Origin: Adhaeribacter terrigena
GTDB lineage: Bacteria > Bacteroidota > Bacteroidia > Cytophagales > Hymenobacteraceae
Reading direction: 5' to 3'
NCBI RefSeq assembly: GCF_016623615.1
Contig: NZ_JAEHFX010000008.1
Coordinates: forward strand, 1-64,000
DNA length: 64,000 nucleotides
The notes under the pieces were generated by a model. The model did no database searches. It had not been told where the DNA came from and worked only from the letters and a program-made list of their open reading frames with translations. The position numbers and the translations under genes were made by a program. Every line of letters starts with the position of its first letter. Position 1 is the stretch's first letter. Of the stretch, positions 46,026-54,052 are shown piece by piece.

Positions 46026-46107
46026 AAAAAAACGGTAGCAAAAATCAGTAAAAAGTCAGGCCTTTAAAACCTGACTTTTTCCGCTTAAAAGCATAGCGTT
46101 TTTTTTT
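46026..46107. terminator. terminator formed by an inverted pair of dispersed repeats
   Basis: A plus copy at 46026-46060 (AAAAAACGGTAGCAAAAA, tail AAAAAGTCAGG) and a minus copy at 46070-46107 (AAAAAACGCTATGCTTTT, tail AAAAAGTCAGG) meet tail to tail. The tails make a perfect 11-bp stem (46050-46060 with 46070-46080), and the cores can extend it. Confidence 0.8.
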
Positions 46108-46139
46108 CGCTTATTCGAATTTTCGAGATTCGATTATTC

Positions 46140-46169
46140 GACTTTTAAGCCCTAAAACGATAGCGTTTT
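46140..46169 (-). repeat. dispersed repeat copy next to TTCGA words
   Basis: On the minus strand: AAAACGCTATCGTTTT, 6 nt, TAAAAGTC, preceded on the plus strand by ATTCGA/TTCGAA words at 46112-46139. Confidence 0.7.
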
Positions 46170-46175
46170 AAGTGT

Positions 46176-46904
46176 TTATTTCGCTTTAAACAAACCGTAT
46201 TTCAGAATGCAGTAAATAGCCCGGAAGCCATCGCGCCAGCCAATTTTCTTGCCTTCTTCGTAGGTGCGGCCGTAATAAGAAATGCCTACTTCGTAAACCC
46301 GGATCTTGGGAATGCGGGCCATTTTGGCGGTAACTTCGGGCTCGAACCCAAAACGGTTTTCTACTAAATGCAGGCTTTGGATAATATCGCGGCGGAAAAG
46401 TTTGTAGCAGGTTTCCATGTCCGTCAGGTTCAGGTCGGTGAACATATTGCTGAGGAAGGTGAGGAATTTATTGCCGATGGAATGCCAGAAAAACAAAATG
46501 CGGTGCGGCTTGCCGCCCATAAACCGCGAACCATAAACCACATCGGCAAAGCCCTTTAGAATGGGTTTTACCAGCACATTGTATTCCTCGGGGTCGTATT
46601 CCAGGTCTGCATCCTGAATAATAACGTAGTCGCCGGTGGCCTCCCGGATGCCGGTATGCAAAGCTGCACCTTTGCCTTGGTTTTTTTCGTGCCGCAGCAA
46701 GCGCATATTCAGACCCGGATGTTCAGCTATGTATTGGACAATGGTTTCGGCAGAATTATCGCGGGAACAATCATCCACCAGAATTATTTCTTTCTGAATA
46801 TTATGGATCAAAACCAGCTTGTGCAACTCATCCAGAATCTGATGAATGGTACGGGCTTCGTTGTAAACCGGGATTACGATAGATAATTTGTCGAATTTTA
46901 CCAC
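46176..46904 (-). CDS. GT2 glycosyltransferase (dolichyl-phosphate mannosyltransferase-like)
   Basis: A 242-aa protein with the full DPM1-like signature: [18 protein letters not shown] (about 42-51), GKGAALHTG, the metal site [11 protein letters not shown] (about 97-107) and [12 protein letters not shown]. It has no C-terminal membrane helices. It probably charges a polyprenyl phosphate with a hexose for use by the GT-C-like membrane proteins encoded next to it. Confidence 0.9.
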   Translation of the reverse strand: MVKFDKLSIVIPVYNEARTIHQILDELHKLVLIHNIQKEIILVDDCSRDNSAETIVQYIAEHPGLNMRLLRHEKNQGKGAALHTGIREATGDYVIIQDADLEYDPEEYNVLVKPILKGFADVVYGSRFMGGKPHRILFFWHSIGNKFLTFLSNMFTDLNLTDMETCYKLFRRDIIQSLHLVENRFGFEPEVTAKMARIPKIRVYEVGISYYGRTYEEGKKIGWRDGFRAIYCILKYGLFKAK

Positions 46905-46945
46905 TTGGTGTTCGGGTTAAGCGTGGGCCGTAGTAATGGGCCAGG

Positions 46946-47734
46946 TTACAGATTTCCGGTGCGGCCGCCGTCTACCGGTACGTTTATGCCGTTAATGTAA
47001 GCTGCTGCCGGCGTGGCTAAAAAGGCTGCCGCCGCCGCAATTTCTTCGGGTTTGCCAAACCGGCCCGCCGGAATTTCCGCCATCATTTCGCCCGAAACCT
47101 CATCGGAAGAATGCCCGGTTTTGCCCGCTTTGGTTTCGATGATGGATTCTAGGCGGCCGGTTAAGGTTGCGCCCGGCAGCACGTTGTTTACGGTAATGCC
47201 AAACTGCGCCAGTTCCAGCGATAACGTTTTTGCCCAGTTGCCTACCGCCCCGCGAATGGTGTTGCTCACGCCAAGGCCTTTAATAGGCTGTTTTACCGAA
47301 GTGGAAATGATATTGATAATGCGGCCGTAGCCGGCTTGTTTCATGAATGGAACCGTAGCCTGCGCCAGAATGTGGTTGCAAAGCAAATGGTTCGAAAAGG
47401 TTTGCGTGAACTGATCTAAAGTCGCTTCGATGATTGGTCCGCCGGCCGGGCCGCCGGTGTTGTTGATGAGAATATGCACGGCACTTTTTTGCGCTAAAAA
47501 GCTACCGATTTTCTGCTGAAGTTCTTCGGGTTTGCTGAAATCGGCTACCAGGTAATCGTGTTGCTGGCCTTCGGAAGCGGAAAGTTCTTTTACTACCGTT
47601 TGCAGTTTTTCTTCGTTGCGGGCAATTAAAGTAACACTAGCTCCCAATAAAGCTAATTCTACAGCAATGGCTTTGCCAATTCCCTGCGTGCTGCCGCACA
47701 CGATGGCGTTTTTATCTTTCAGGCTTAAATTCAT
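46946..47734 (-). CDS. SDR family protein with atypical catalytic residues
   Basis: A 262-aa Rossmann protein resembling 3-oxoacyl-ACP reductases: CGSTQGIG at 13-20, NNTGGPAGG after strand 4, and the C-terminal FLATPAAAYINGINVPVDGG. Where classical SDRs have YxxxK, this one has SNTIR, so Tyr is replaced by Ser and Lys by Arg. Such a divergent BKR-like SDR subgroup is known. The start is set at the ATG at 47734 (MNLSLKDKN), since residues before it are encoded by intergenic-type sequence. It is divergent from haaO (185 bp), which hints at a role in aromatic catabolism. Confidence 0.8.
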   Translation of the reverse strand: MNLSLKDKNAIVCGSTQGIGKAIAVELALLGASVTLIARNEEKLQTVVKELSASEGQQHDYLVADFSKPEELQQKIGSFLAQKSAVHILINNTGGPAGGPIIEATLDQFTQTFSNHLLCNHILAQATVPFMKQAGYGRIINIISTSVKQPIKGLGVSNTIRGAVGNWAKTLSLELAQFGITVNNVLPGATLTGRLESIIETKAGKTGHSSDEVSGEMMAEIPAGRFGKPEEIAAAAAFLATPAAAYINGINVPVDGGRTGNL

Positions 47735-47919
47735 AAGGTCAAAAATAGGCAAAATTCCTTTCCGGCGTAGCAAAGAAACCTGAAAAGGCGGCTGGCTTTG
47801 GAAAGTGCCGCAAAAATTCCGTATTTTCGGAGATTGATTTTGGTAGAAAGTGTCTGGTATCAGGTATCCGGACTTATTTGAAGTCAATTTCCAATTTTTG
47901 AATTTCTAATTAAAAAGAT

Positions 47920-48456
47920 ATGGCCGTAGCAGCACCTTTCAATTTTAAAAAGTGGATCGACGAGAACCGGCATTTGCTCAAGCCGCCGGTGGGCAACCAG
48001 CAGGTTTATAAAGATAACAAAGATTTTATTGTAATGGTGGTTGGCGGTCCGAACTCGCGCAAAGATTACCACTACAACGAAGGTGAAGAGTTTTTTTACC
48101 AGCTGGAAGGCGATATTCAGGTAAAGATTATTGAAAACGACAAGCCACGCACCATCGATATTAAAGAAGGCGATATTTTCCTGCTGCCCGGCGGCGTACC
48201 GCACTCACCCCAGCGTCCGGCCAACACGGTTGGTCTGGTAATAGAGCGTTACCGGCAGGACGGCGAAAAAGATGGCTTTATCTGGCTCTGCGAAAACTGC
48301 GACAATAAACTTTACGAAGAATATTTCGAGATGACCGACATTGTAAAGCAGCTGCCCGAAGTAATGAAAAATTTTTACGGCGACGTAGAAAAGCGCACCT
48401 GCAAAAAATGCGGCACCGTAATGGAGCCCCCGCAACCGCCTAAGGCTGACGCCTAA
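47920..48456 (+). CDS. nbaC: 3-hydroxyanthranilate 3,4-dioxygenase
   Basis: This cupin enzyme opens the ring of 3-hydroxyanthranilate with O2 to give 2-amino-3-carboxymuconate semialdehyde. The 178-aa protein is the short bacterial form. Fe(II) ligands His51, Glu57 and His95 and substrate residues Arg47, Arg99 and Glu110 are all at the positions of the Ralstonia enzyme. The C-terminal rubredoxin-like site has Cys124, Cys127, Cys161 and Cys164. ACMSD, the next enzyme, follows on the same strand after a 211-bp gap with two dispersed-repeat copies. Confidence 0.95.
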   Translation: MAVAAPFNFKKWIDENRHLLKPPVGNQQVYKDNKDFIVMVVGGPNSRKDYHYNEGEEFFYQLEGDIQVKIIENDKPRTIDIKEGDIFLLPGGVPHSPQRPANTVGLVIERYRQDGEKDGFIWLCENCDNKLYEEYFEMTDIVKQLPEVMKNFYGDVEKRTCKKCGTVMEPPQPPKADA

Positions 48457-48529
48457 TTAAAAATTAGAAATGAGTTTTACGCCGTTGTTGGTGTTTTAAC
48501 CAACAACTTAATAACCGTATTTAATTTCT

Positions 48530-48626
48530 AAAACGCTATGGTTTCGACCTTAAAAAGTCGAATATTCGAACCTCGAACATTCGAACAATCGAAATAAAAC
48601 GCTATCGTTTTCGCGGAAAAAAGTCA
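48530..48626 (+). repeat. two direct dispersed repeats with TTCGAA words between
   Basis: Copies 48530-48560 (AAAACGCTATGGTTTC, tail AAAAAGTCG) and 48597-48626 (AAAACGCTATCGTTTT, tail AAAAAAGTCAG) flank an array of TTCGAA/ATTCGAAC words at 48561-48592. Confidence 0.75.
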
Positions 48627-48667
48627 GAACGAACAACGTGCAACGAATAACGAACAACGATAATACA

Positions 48668-49735
48668 ATGCATCACCACAGTACCGGGCACACGCCGCTT
48701 CACATTGATATTCACACGCACATTCTGCCCAAGAACTGGCCGAACTTAAAGGAACGCTACGGTTACGGCGGCTTTATCCGGCTGGAGCACCACAAGCCTT
48801 GCTGCGCGCGCATGATGCAGGACGATAAATTCTTTCGCGAAATTCAGGATAATTGCTGGGACCCGGAAGTGCGCATGAAAGAGTGTAACCACCACGGCGT
48901 GCACGTACAGGTGCTTTCTACCGTGCCGGTAATGTTCAGCTACTGGGCCAAACCCCACGATGCGCTCGATCTTTCCATGTTTCTGAACGATCACATTGCC
49001 GGGATCGTAGCCGATTATCCGGATCGGTTTGTTGGCCTCGGAACCATCCCGATGCAGGCGCCCGATCTGGCTATAAAAGAACTGGAGCGTTGCGTGAAAG
49101 AACTTGGCCTGGCGGGTGTACAAATTGGCTCCCACATCAATGACTGGAACCTGGATGCGCCGGAATTATTCCCTATTTTTGAAGCCGCAGAAAAACTTGG
49201 CGCGGCGGTTTTTGTGCACCCCTGGGACATGATGGCCAAAGAGAAAATGCCGAAATACTGGCTGCCGTGGCTGGTGGGTATGCCGGCGGAAAGTACCCTG
49301 GCCATTTGCTCCATGATCTTTGGCGGCGTATTAGAAAAACTTCCGAATTTACGCGTGGCATTTGCGCACGGCGGCGGTTCGTTTGCCGCTTCCATCGGCC
49401 GCATCGAGCACGGTTTCAACGTACGTCCGGACCTTTGCGCGGTAGATAATAATGTAAACCCACGCGAATACCTGGGCAAGTTCTGGGTAGATTCTTTGGT
49501 GCACGACCCAACCGCTTTCGATATGCTAGTAAAACTGGTTGGCCCCGAAAAGATTGCGTTAGGCACCGATTATCCGTTCCCGCTCGGCGAACTTGAACCC
49601 GGGAAACTCATTCATTCTATGCCGTACTCGCAGGATATAAAAGACCTGATGCTGCACGGTTCGGCGTTGAATTGGCTGGGAATGAGCAAAGAGAAATTCA
49701 TGAAAAATATTCCGAAGTCTGCTGCTATTCTGTAA
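48668..49735 (+). CDS. nbaD: 2-amino-3-carboxymuconate-6-semialdehyde decarboxylase (ACMSD)
   Basis: An amidohydrolase-superfamily enzyme that decarboxylates ACMS to 2-aminomuconate semialdehyde, steering carbon away from quinolinate. The 355-aa protein has zinc ligands His16 and His18 (HTH), His184 (VHPWD), Asp301 (GTDYPF) and catalytic His234 (AHGGG), with the spacing of Pseudomonas ACMSD. I choose the ATG at 48668, because the longer frame from a GTG at 48638 would translate AACAACG repeats. It follows the dioxygenase gene that makes its substrate. Confidence 0.94.
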   Translation: MHHHSTGHTPLHIDIHTHILPKNWPNLKERYGYGGFIRLEHHKPCCARMMQDDKFFREIQDNCWDPEVRMKECNHHGVHVQVLSTVPVMFSYWAKPHDALDLSMFLNDHIAGIVADYPDRFVGLGTIPMQAPDLAIKELERCVKELGLAGVQIGSHINDWNLDAPELFPIFEAAEKLGAAVFVHPWDMMAKEKMPKYWLPWLVGMPAESTLAICSMIFGGVLEKLPNLRVAFAHGGGSFAASIGRIEHGFNVRPDLCAVDNNVNPREYLGKFWVDSLVHDPTAFDMLVKLVGPEKIALGTDYPFPLGELEPGKLIHSMPYSQDIKDLMLHGSALNWLGMSKEKFMKNIPKSAAIL

Positions 49736-49800
49736 GAAACGGTAGGGTTTTGGCCTGAAAAAGTAATTGCCGCAGCTGGAGAAGGTGCGGCAATTTTGTT
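49736..49800 (+). terminator. terminator after ACMSD with dispersed repeat
   Basis: Repeat copy 49736-49765 (GAAACGGTAGGGTTTTG, tail GAAAAAGTA) begins at the stop codon. It is followed by the stem AATTGCCGCA (49765-49774) with TGCGGCAATT (49786-49795) and a T-run. Confidence 0.8.
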
Positions 49801-49837
49801 TTAGTGGAAAAAAGGGATCGTTTGGTTCGAAGATATT

Positions 49838-50209
49838 CTATCTGTGCTGATCGATCAGAATATTATTTCCGTCCGGATCGGTTAAAGTAATATGCGCCGG
49901 ACCGGTTAGGCTTTCGATCGGTTCGCTGGTTAATGCAATGCCCGCGTTTTTCAGATGCGTTTCAATCGCCCGAACATCATCAAAAGGATCAACCTGCTGC
50001 GCGTTTTCATCCCAGCCCGGGTTGAAGGTAATGATATTTTTATCGAACATGCCTTCAAACAAACCAATAATGGCACTGCCGTTTTTCAGGATCAGCCATT
50101 TCTGATCGATGTTGCCGCCCAGGCTTGTGAATCCTAACTTTTCATAGAATGCTTTGGAAGCCTGAATATCTTTTACCGCCAGGCTGATGGAAAATGCTCC
50201 TAATTTCAT
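49838..50209 (-). CDS. VOC-family (glyoxalase-like) protein
   Basis: A 123-aa single-chain vicinal-oxygen-chelate fold: an opening FSISLAVKDIQASKAFYEKLGF and a closing GPAHITLTDPDGNNILIDQ are typical of the glyoxalase/bleomycin-resistance family. The metal-binding His/Glu pattern is incomplete, as in many YER-type members, so the activity is unknown. Its start lies 9 bp from the end of the GNAT gene on the same strand, which indicates an operon. Confidence 0.87.
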   Translation of the reverse strand: MKLGAFSISLAVKDIQASKAFYEKLGFTSLGGNIDQKWLILKNGSAIIGLFEGMFDKNIITFNPGWDENAQQVDPFDDVRAIETHLKNAGIALTSEPIESLTGPAHITLTDPDGNNILIDQHR

Positions 50210-50218
50210 AAGGTTTGT

Positions 50219-50761
50219 TTAAAGTTTGTTTTCCTGATTGGCTTTCAAAGGCAGCTTCATCATGATATCGGTCTGCTCCTCGTTTCCTAATTTAAAAATG
50301 TGCTTGTCGAAGGCCACGAAACCGTTTTTCTGATAAAAATTGATGGCCCGCTGGTTTTCTTCCCAAACGCCCAGCCACACATAATCTACGTTCCGCGCTT
50401 TTGCTACCTCCAAAACCTTTTCATAAAGCACTTGCCCTACCTTTTTGCCGTAAAATTCCTGCAATACATAGATCCGTTCAATTTCCAGCGCTTTGTCGTC
50501 TTTCAACTCCGTTTGCGCTTTGCCAACGTTCAGCTTTAAATAACCAATTACTTGCTGGCCGAGCAGCGCAAAATAAAATTCCGAGTCCGGGTTACGGAGT
50601 TCTGCGGTCAGTTTTTCGGTAGAAAATCCTTCTGCCAGGTATTTTTTCAGATTCTCTTCATCGTTTCCGGCAGAGAACGCCTGGACAAATGTTTGCCGGC
50701 CAATTTGCTGCAATTGGCCAATATCGGGCAGCGTTACTTTTTGTATATCAATCGTTTCCAT
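50219..50761 (-). CDS. GNAT-family N-acetyltransferase
   Basis: A 180-aa acetyltransferase. The GNAT fold is shown by VIGYLKLNVG, EIERIYVLQEFYGKKVGQVLYEKVLEVA (motif A with the acetyl-CoA loop YGKKVGQ) and WLGVWEENQRAINFYQKNGF (motif B). Sequence style is that of small amine or polyamine-type GNATs (PaiA-like), but the substrate is unknown. It is the first gene of a two-gene unit with the VOC protein. Confidence 0.9.
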   Translation of the reverse strand: METIDIQKVTLPDIGQLQQIGRQTFVQAFSAGNDEENLKKYLAEGFSTEKLTAELRNPDSEFYFALLGQQVIGYLKLNVGKAQTELKDDKALEIERIYVLQEFYGKKVGQVLYEKVLEVAKARNVDYVWLGVWEENQRAINFYQKNGFVAFDKHIFKLGNEEQTDIMMKLPLKANQENKL

Positions 50762-50896
50762 GCGTGCGCAATTGCCAGGTTAATAATTGTAAATGTTTTT
50801 TGGAGCGGCAACTTTTTAGATTTTGAGGAATCTTCGCTGATCCAGCCGCCAACATCATTGCTTCGCTAAGATATGGTAATTTCCGGAGTCAGAAGT

Positions 50897-51424
50897 TCAG
50901 GCATTGAAGTTTTCCGCCAGAAAATCCTCCAGCATTTGCGGCTGCGTAAACACGAATAAATTCCGCCCTTCGCGCAGGCTTGCCATTAACCGTAAAATTT
51001 TCGGTCGCCATTCCTGCTGAAAGAATTTTATCACTTTTTCCTGCTGGTCGGCTTTGGCTTCGTAAGGCGAATTTTCCGGTACGAACGGGTCAGGCGAAAT
51101 TTTGTCTTTTTTCAGCCGTTCCTGCGCGCGCTGCAAGCAATATTCCACCGGAAAATCGAGGTAAAGGATCGTATCCGCGGCTTCGAAACGCTGCTTTAAG
51201 GGTTCCCAGTCGCCTACGCCATCGATGATCCAATTTGGTTGCGCCAGCCATTGGTTGTGAATTGCTGCAAATTCTCTTTCCGGCGTTTTCTGCCAGCCCG
51301 GCTGAAACTGAATAAGATCTAAATGATAAACCGGCAAACCCGAAACGGTAGCTAATTGCTCTGAAAAAGTAGATTTTCCGGAAGCAGAATTTCCGCAAAT
51401 AGTAATGCGCTGCATAATGGCCAT
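50897..51424 (-). CDS. P-loop nucleoside-kinase-like ATPase (FlaR/topology-modulation type)
   Basis: A 175-aa protein with a Walker A loop, GNSASGKST (about 11-19), followed by LPVYHLDLIQFQPGW, WIIDGVGDW and LDFPVEYCLQRAQER. This is the adenylate-kinase-related group often annotated as DNA topology modulation or AAA ATPase. The true substrate is not known. ATG codons at residue 1 and residue 4 are both possible starts. Confidence 0.83.
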   Translation of the reverse strand: MAIMQRITICGNSASGKSTFSEQLATVSGLPVYHLDLIQFQPGWQKTPEREFAAIHNQWLAQPNWIIDGVGDWEPLKQRFEAADTILYLDFPVEYCLQRAQERLKKDKISPDPFVPENSPYEAKADQQEKVIKFFQQEWRPKILRLMASLREGRNLFVFTQPQMLEDFLAENFNA

Positions 51425-51465
51425 AGCTGGTTTAAACGGATAGGTTTAGTGCCTGGTTTTTGAGC

Positions 51466-51496
51466 GAAAACGGTAGGGATATCAGCTTGAAAACTA
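51466..51496 (+). repeat. dispersed intergenic repeat copy
   Basis: GAAAACGGTAGGGATAT, 5 nt, TTGAAAACTAC, in the kynU upstream gap. A partial minus-strand copy (CTATGGTTTC) lies near 51603-51612. Confidence 0.65.
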
Positions 51497-51661
51497 CTGG
51501 AAACGGCACGCAAAATGGCCTGAAAAGTCATGGCAGACCGCGCTAAGGTAAGGAAATGAAAAATCCGGAAATTAACTCCCCAAAATTTCCCAAATTTACA
51601 ACCTGAAACCATAGCAGTTTTTAAACAGCTGCTTCGCTTATAATTGATTAGCTCCGAAAAA

Positions 51662-52933
51662 ATGACTTACGAAAACACCCTCCAATACGCCCAAACGCAA
51701 GACCAGCAAGATCCCTTGCGCCAATACCGCGAACAATTCTATTTCCCGCAGGTAAACGGCCGCGATGCCATTTATTTCACCGGCAACTCGCTGGGTCTGC
51801 AACCAAAAGCGGCCAAAGCAGCCATTGAACTGGAGCTGGAAGACTGGGCAAATTTAGGCGTAGAAGGACATTTTGAAGGCCGCAATCCCTGGATGCATTA
51901 CCACGAATTCCTGACCGAGAAAGCCGCCCGCGTGGTAGGGGCCAATCCGCTGGAAGTGGTAATCATGAACACGCTCACGGTGAATTTGCACCTGATGATG
52001 GTGAGTTTTTACTGCCCAACCAAAGAGCGTTTCAAGATCATTACCGAAGCCGGCGCATTCCCATCGGACCAGTACGCGTTGGAAACCCAGGTGAAATTCC
52101 ACGGGTTTAATCCCGACGAAGCCATCATTGAAATTGCCCCGCGCGAAGGTGAACATACCTTGCGCACTGCCGACATTATCGACGTGATTAACGCCAATGC
52201 CGGTTCGGTTGCGTTGATCATGATGGGCGGCGTGAATTACTATACCGGCCAGGCTTTCGATATGGAAACCATTACCAAAGCCGGCCACGTGATCGGCGCT
52301 ACCGTTGGTTTCGATCTGGCGCACGCGGCTGGCAACCTGGAATTGCACCTGCACGACTGGAACGTAGATTTTGCGGTTTGGTGTACGTATAAATACCTGA
52401 ATTCCGGACCAGGCGGCACTTCGGGCGTTTTTGTGCACGAGCGCCACGCCAATAATCCGGATCTGCCGCGTTTTGCCGGCTGGTGGGGCCACGACAAAGA
52501 AGTACGCTTCAAGATGCAGAAAGGCTTTAAACCGATGCAGGGTGCGGCCGGCTGGCAGATCAGCAACGCACAAATTCTGCCCATGGCCGTTCACAATGCG
52601 TCGCTTAAAATTTTCGATGAAGTGGGCATGAAAACGCTACGCGAAAAAAGCGAAAAACTGACCGGCTATTTAGAATTCCTTATAAACGGTATAAATTCCG
52701 AAGCCAAAACTCCGGATTTCGAAATGATCACGCCCGCTAGCCCCAAAGACCGCGGTGCGCAGATTTCCCTACTAGCGCATAAAAACGGTAGGGAATTATT
52801 TAAAAAACTCTCCGAAGCCGGCGTAATTGCCGACTGGCGCGAACCAAACGTGATCCGCGTAGCGCCGGTGCCGCTTTACAATTCTTTTGAAGATGTGTTC
52901 CGGTTCGCTGAAATTCTAAGAGCGAACGTGTAA
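51662..52933 (+). CDS. kynU: kynureninase
   Basis: A PLP-dependent hydrolase that cleaves 3-hydroxykynurenine to 3-hydroxyanthranilate and alanine. The 423-aa protein has YFTGNSLGLQPKA at 38-50, the PLP-contact FDLAHAAGN at 217-225 and the Schiff-base Lys244 in CTYKYLNSGPGG. Length is typical. The ATG at 51662 is preferred to an upstream in-frame TTG. It supplies the substrate of the dioxygenase encoded at 47920; kmo, which acts before it, is 6 kb downstream. Confidence 0.96.
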   Translation: MTYENTLQYAQTQDQQDPLRQYREQFYFPQVNGRDAIYFTGNSLGLQPKAAKAAIELELEDWANLGVEGHFEGRNPWMHYHEFLTEKAARVVGANPLEVVIMNTLTVNLHLMMVSFYCPTKERFKIITEAGAFPSDQYALETQVKFHGFNPDEAIIEIAPREGEHTLRTADIIDVINANAGSVALIMMGGVNYYTGQAFDMETITKAGHVIGATVGFDLAHAAGNLELHLHDWNVDFAVWCTYKYLNSGPGGTSGVFVHERHANNPDLPRFAGWWGHDKEVRFKMQKGFKPMQGAAGWQISNAQILPMAVHNASLKIFDEVGMKTLREKSEKLTGYLEFLINGINSEAKTPDFEMITPASPKDRGAQISLLAHKNGRELFKKLSEAGVIADWREPNVIRVAPVPLYNSFEDVFRFAEILRANV

Positions 52934-53055
52934 GAAACAGATAAGAATTAAGGCAATATCAATTTACACCAAATAAATTTGGAACATTGAGAATTCTGTG
53001 TTTGGGATTGTCAAATCAATTGAGGTAATTTAAAATCTAAAAGCTTTCAGATAAT

Positions 53056-53400
53056 ATGAAATACCTGCCGTACTGCCGGATGGAGGAAACTTACGAAGCT
53101 ATGAAAGATGTGGTGGAAAATTGGGATAATACCTCAATGGATCGTGAGTTTATTTTCAGGCTTAGGATAGTTGAACTTTGTAAGCAGATAGTTGCTAAGT
53201 TTAAAGATGAAGAGGAAGCAGCCCAACCAACTACTGAAATCCTGACGGCGGTTCAAATTATTGATTCTTTAGATGAAATTGGGGATAAAATTCCGGATGC
53301 CGCGAGAGTAGAAATTTTAGCCAGCCTCTTCAAGTTTACGGGAACAACTGTTTCTGATTATGATGAATTAGAAAATATTTTAAAAAAATATTCACGTTAA
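53056..53400 (+). CDS. hypothetical 114-aa helical protein
   Basis: A small, acidic, all-helical protein with no signal peptide or membrane segment (FRLRIVELCKQIVAKFKDEEE, DSLDEIGDKIPDAARVEILASLF). Coding sequence is A+T-richer than neighbouring metabolic genes. No family recognised. Confidence 0.6.
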   Translation: MKYLPYCRMEETYEAMKDVVENWDNTSMDREFIFRLRIVELCKQIVAKFKDEEEAAQPTTEILTAVQIIDSLDEIGDKIPDAARVEILASLFKFTGTTVSDYDELENILKKYSR

Positions 53401-53453
53401 ACTTAGATAGCTATCTCCTTTTACACGCAGAATGCAAATTAAAGGTATGTAAC

Positions 53454-53461
53454 TATCTTTG
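53454..53461 (+). promoter_or_regulatory. candidate -7 box for the 53479 gene
   Basis: TATCTTTG matches TAnnTTTG and lies 17 bp before the ATG at 53479. The -33 element is not clear. Confidence 0.4.
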
Positions 53462-53478
53462 GTGACAAACAAATCAGT

Positions 53479-53715
53479 ATGAAAAAATCGAACCTGTTTT
53501 ACGGATTTTTAGCCGGTTGCGGCTTTATGCTTCTCCTGAGTGCAAAAATGAACTCATCCCTAAATGAAGAAACCCCAAGGTATCACCTTACATTTTTAGC
53601 AGGAGGAGGCTATGTTTATGATGCAGTTACTGGAAATTACCGAAAAGTTAATTACAATGAATTAAATCAAACCAAAAACATTAAAGATTTATTAAAAGAA
53701 TCAGGTAAGAATTAA
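53479..53715 (+). CDS. hypothetical 78-aa membrane-anchored or exported protein
   Basis: A basic N-terminus and hydrophobic stretch (about 7-22, FYGFLAGCGFMLLLSA) suggest a signal anchor or uncleaved signal peptide, followed by a short polar domain (YHLTFLAGGGYVYDAVTGNYRK). A promoter-like TATCTTTG precedes it. No family recognised. Confidence 0.55.
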   Translation: MKKSNLFYGFLAGCGFMLLLSAKMNSSLNEETPRYHLTFLAGGGYVYDAVTGNYRKVNYNELNQTKNIKDLLKESGKN

Positions 53716-53860
53716 CAGCCTCAGTATTTAAAAAAACAAAGGTCAATAACATGTCCAATTATTGGACATAGGTATATCGTTGTCATAGTTAATATTCAGA
53801 AAATCTTGGTTTGTCTAAATCTCCTGATTACGCGAAGTAGTATTAAAATTGCTTCAGCAA

Positions 53861-53910
53861 AAAAAATCTCCGTAGCGCGGGATTTAAACCCCGCGCTACG
53901 GAGATTTTTT
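53861..53910. terminator. bidirectional terminator, 21-bp perfect stem
   Basis: Arms 53861-53881 and 53890-53910 are perfectly complementary, with A- and T-runs at the ends. GATTACGCGA words flank it (near 53826 and 53911). Much of the 337-bp gap 53716-54052 is this and the next hairpin; I see no gene in it. Confidence 0.9.
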
Positions 53911-53958
53911 GATTACGCGAATCGCTTTTCCCTTCCTGGGAAGGTTTTTCTCTTCATA

Positions 53959-54029
53959 GTTTTTGCAGCTTAAACCATAGCGTTTTGGGCATAAAAAAAG
54001 GCTGCAAATCAGATTTGCAGCCTTTTTTT
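53959..54029. terminator. terminator with dispersed repeat, end of the 54053 gene
   Basis: Arms 53993-54010 and 54012-54029 pair over 18 nt. A minus-strand repeat copy at 53959-53986 (AAAACGCTATGGTTTA, tail AAAAACT) lies beside it, here with its core rather than its tail toward the hairpin. Confidence 0.8.
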
Positions 54030-54052
54030 ATGCGATTAGTAGATCTTAGATC

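Noticed and set aside
47735-47887. N-terminal extension of the SDR frame (51 residues)
   Set aside because: The Rossmann fold starts immediately after the ATG at 47734; the upstream stretch is intergenic-type sequence shared with the haaO leader.
52629-52660. Dispersed-repeat copy in kynU around MKTLREKSEKL
   Set aside because: Only AAAACGCTACG matches; the tail is absent and the residues fit the kynureninase family, so chance is likelier.
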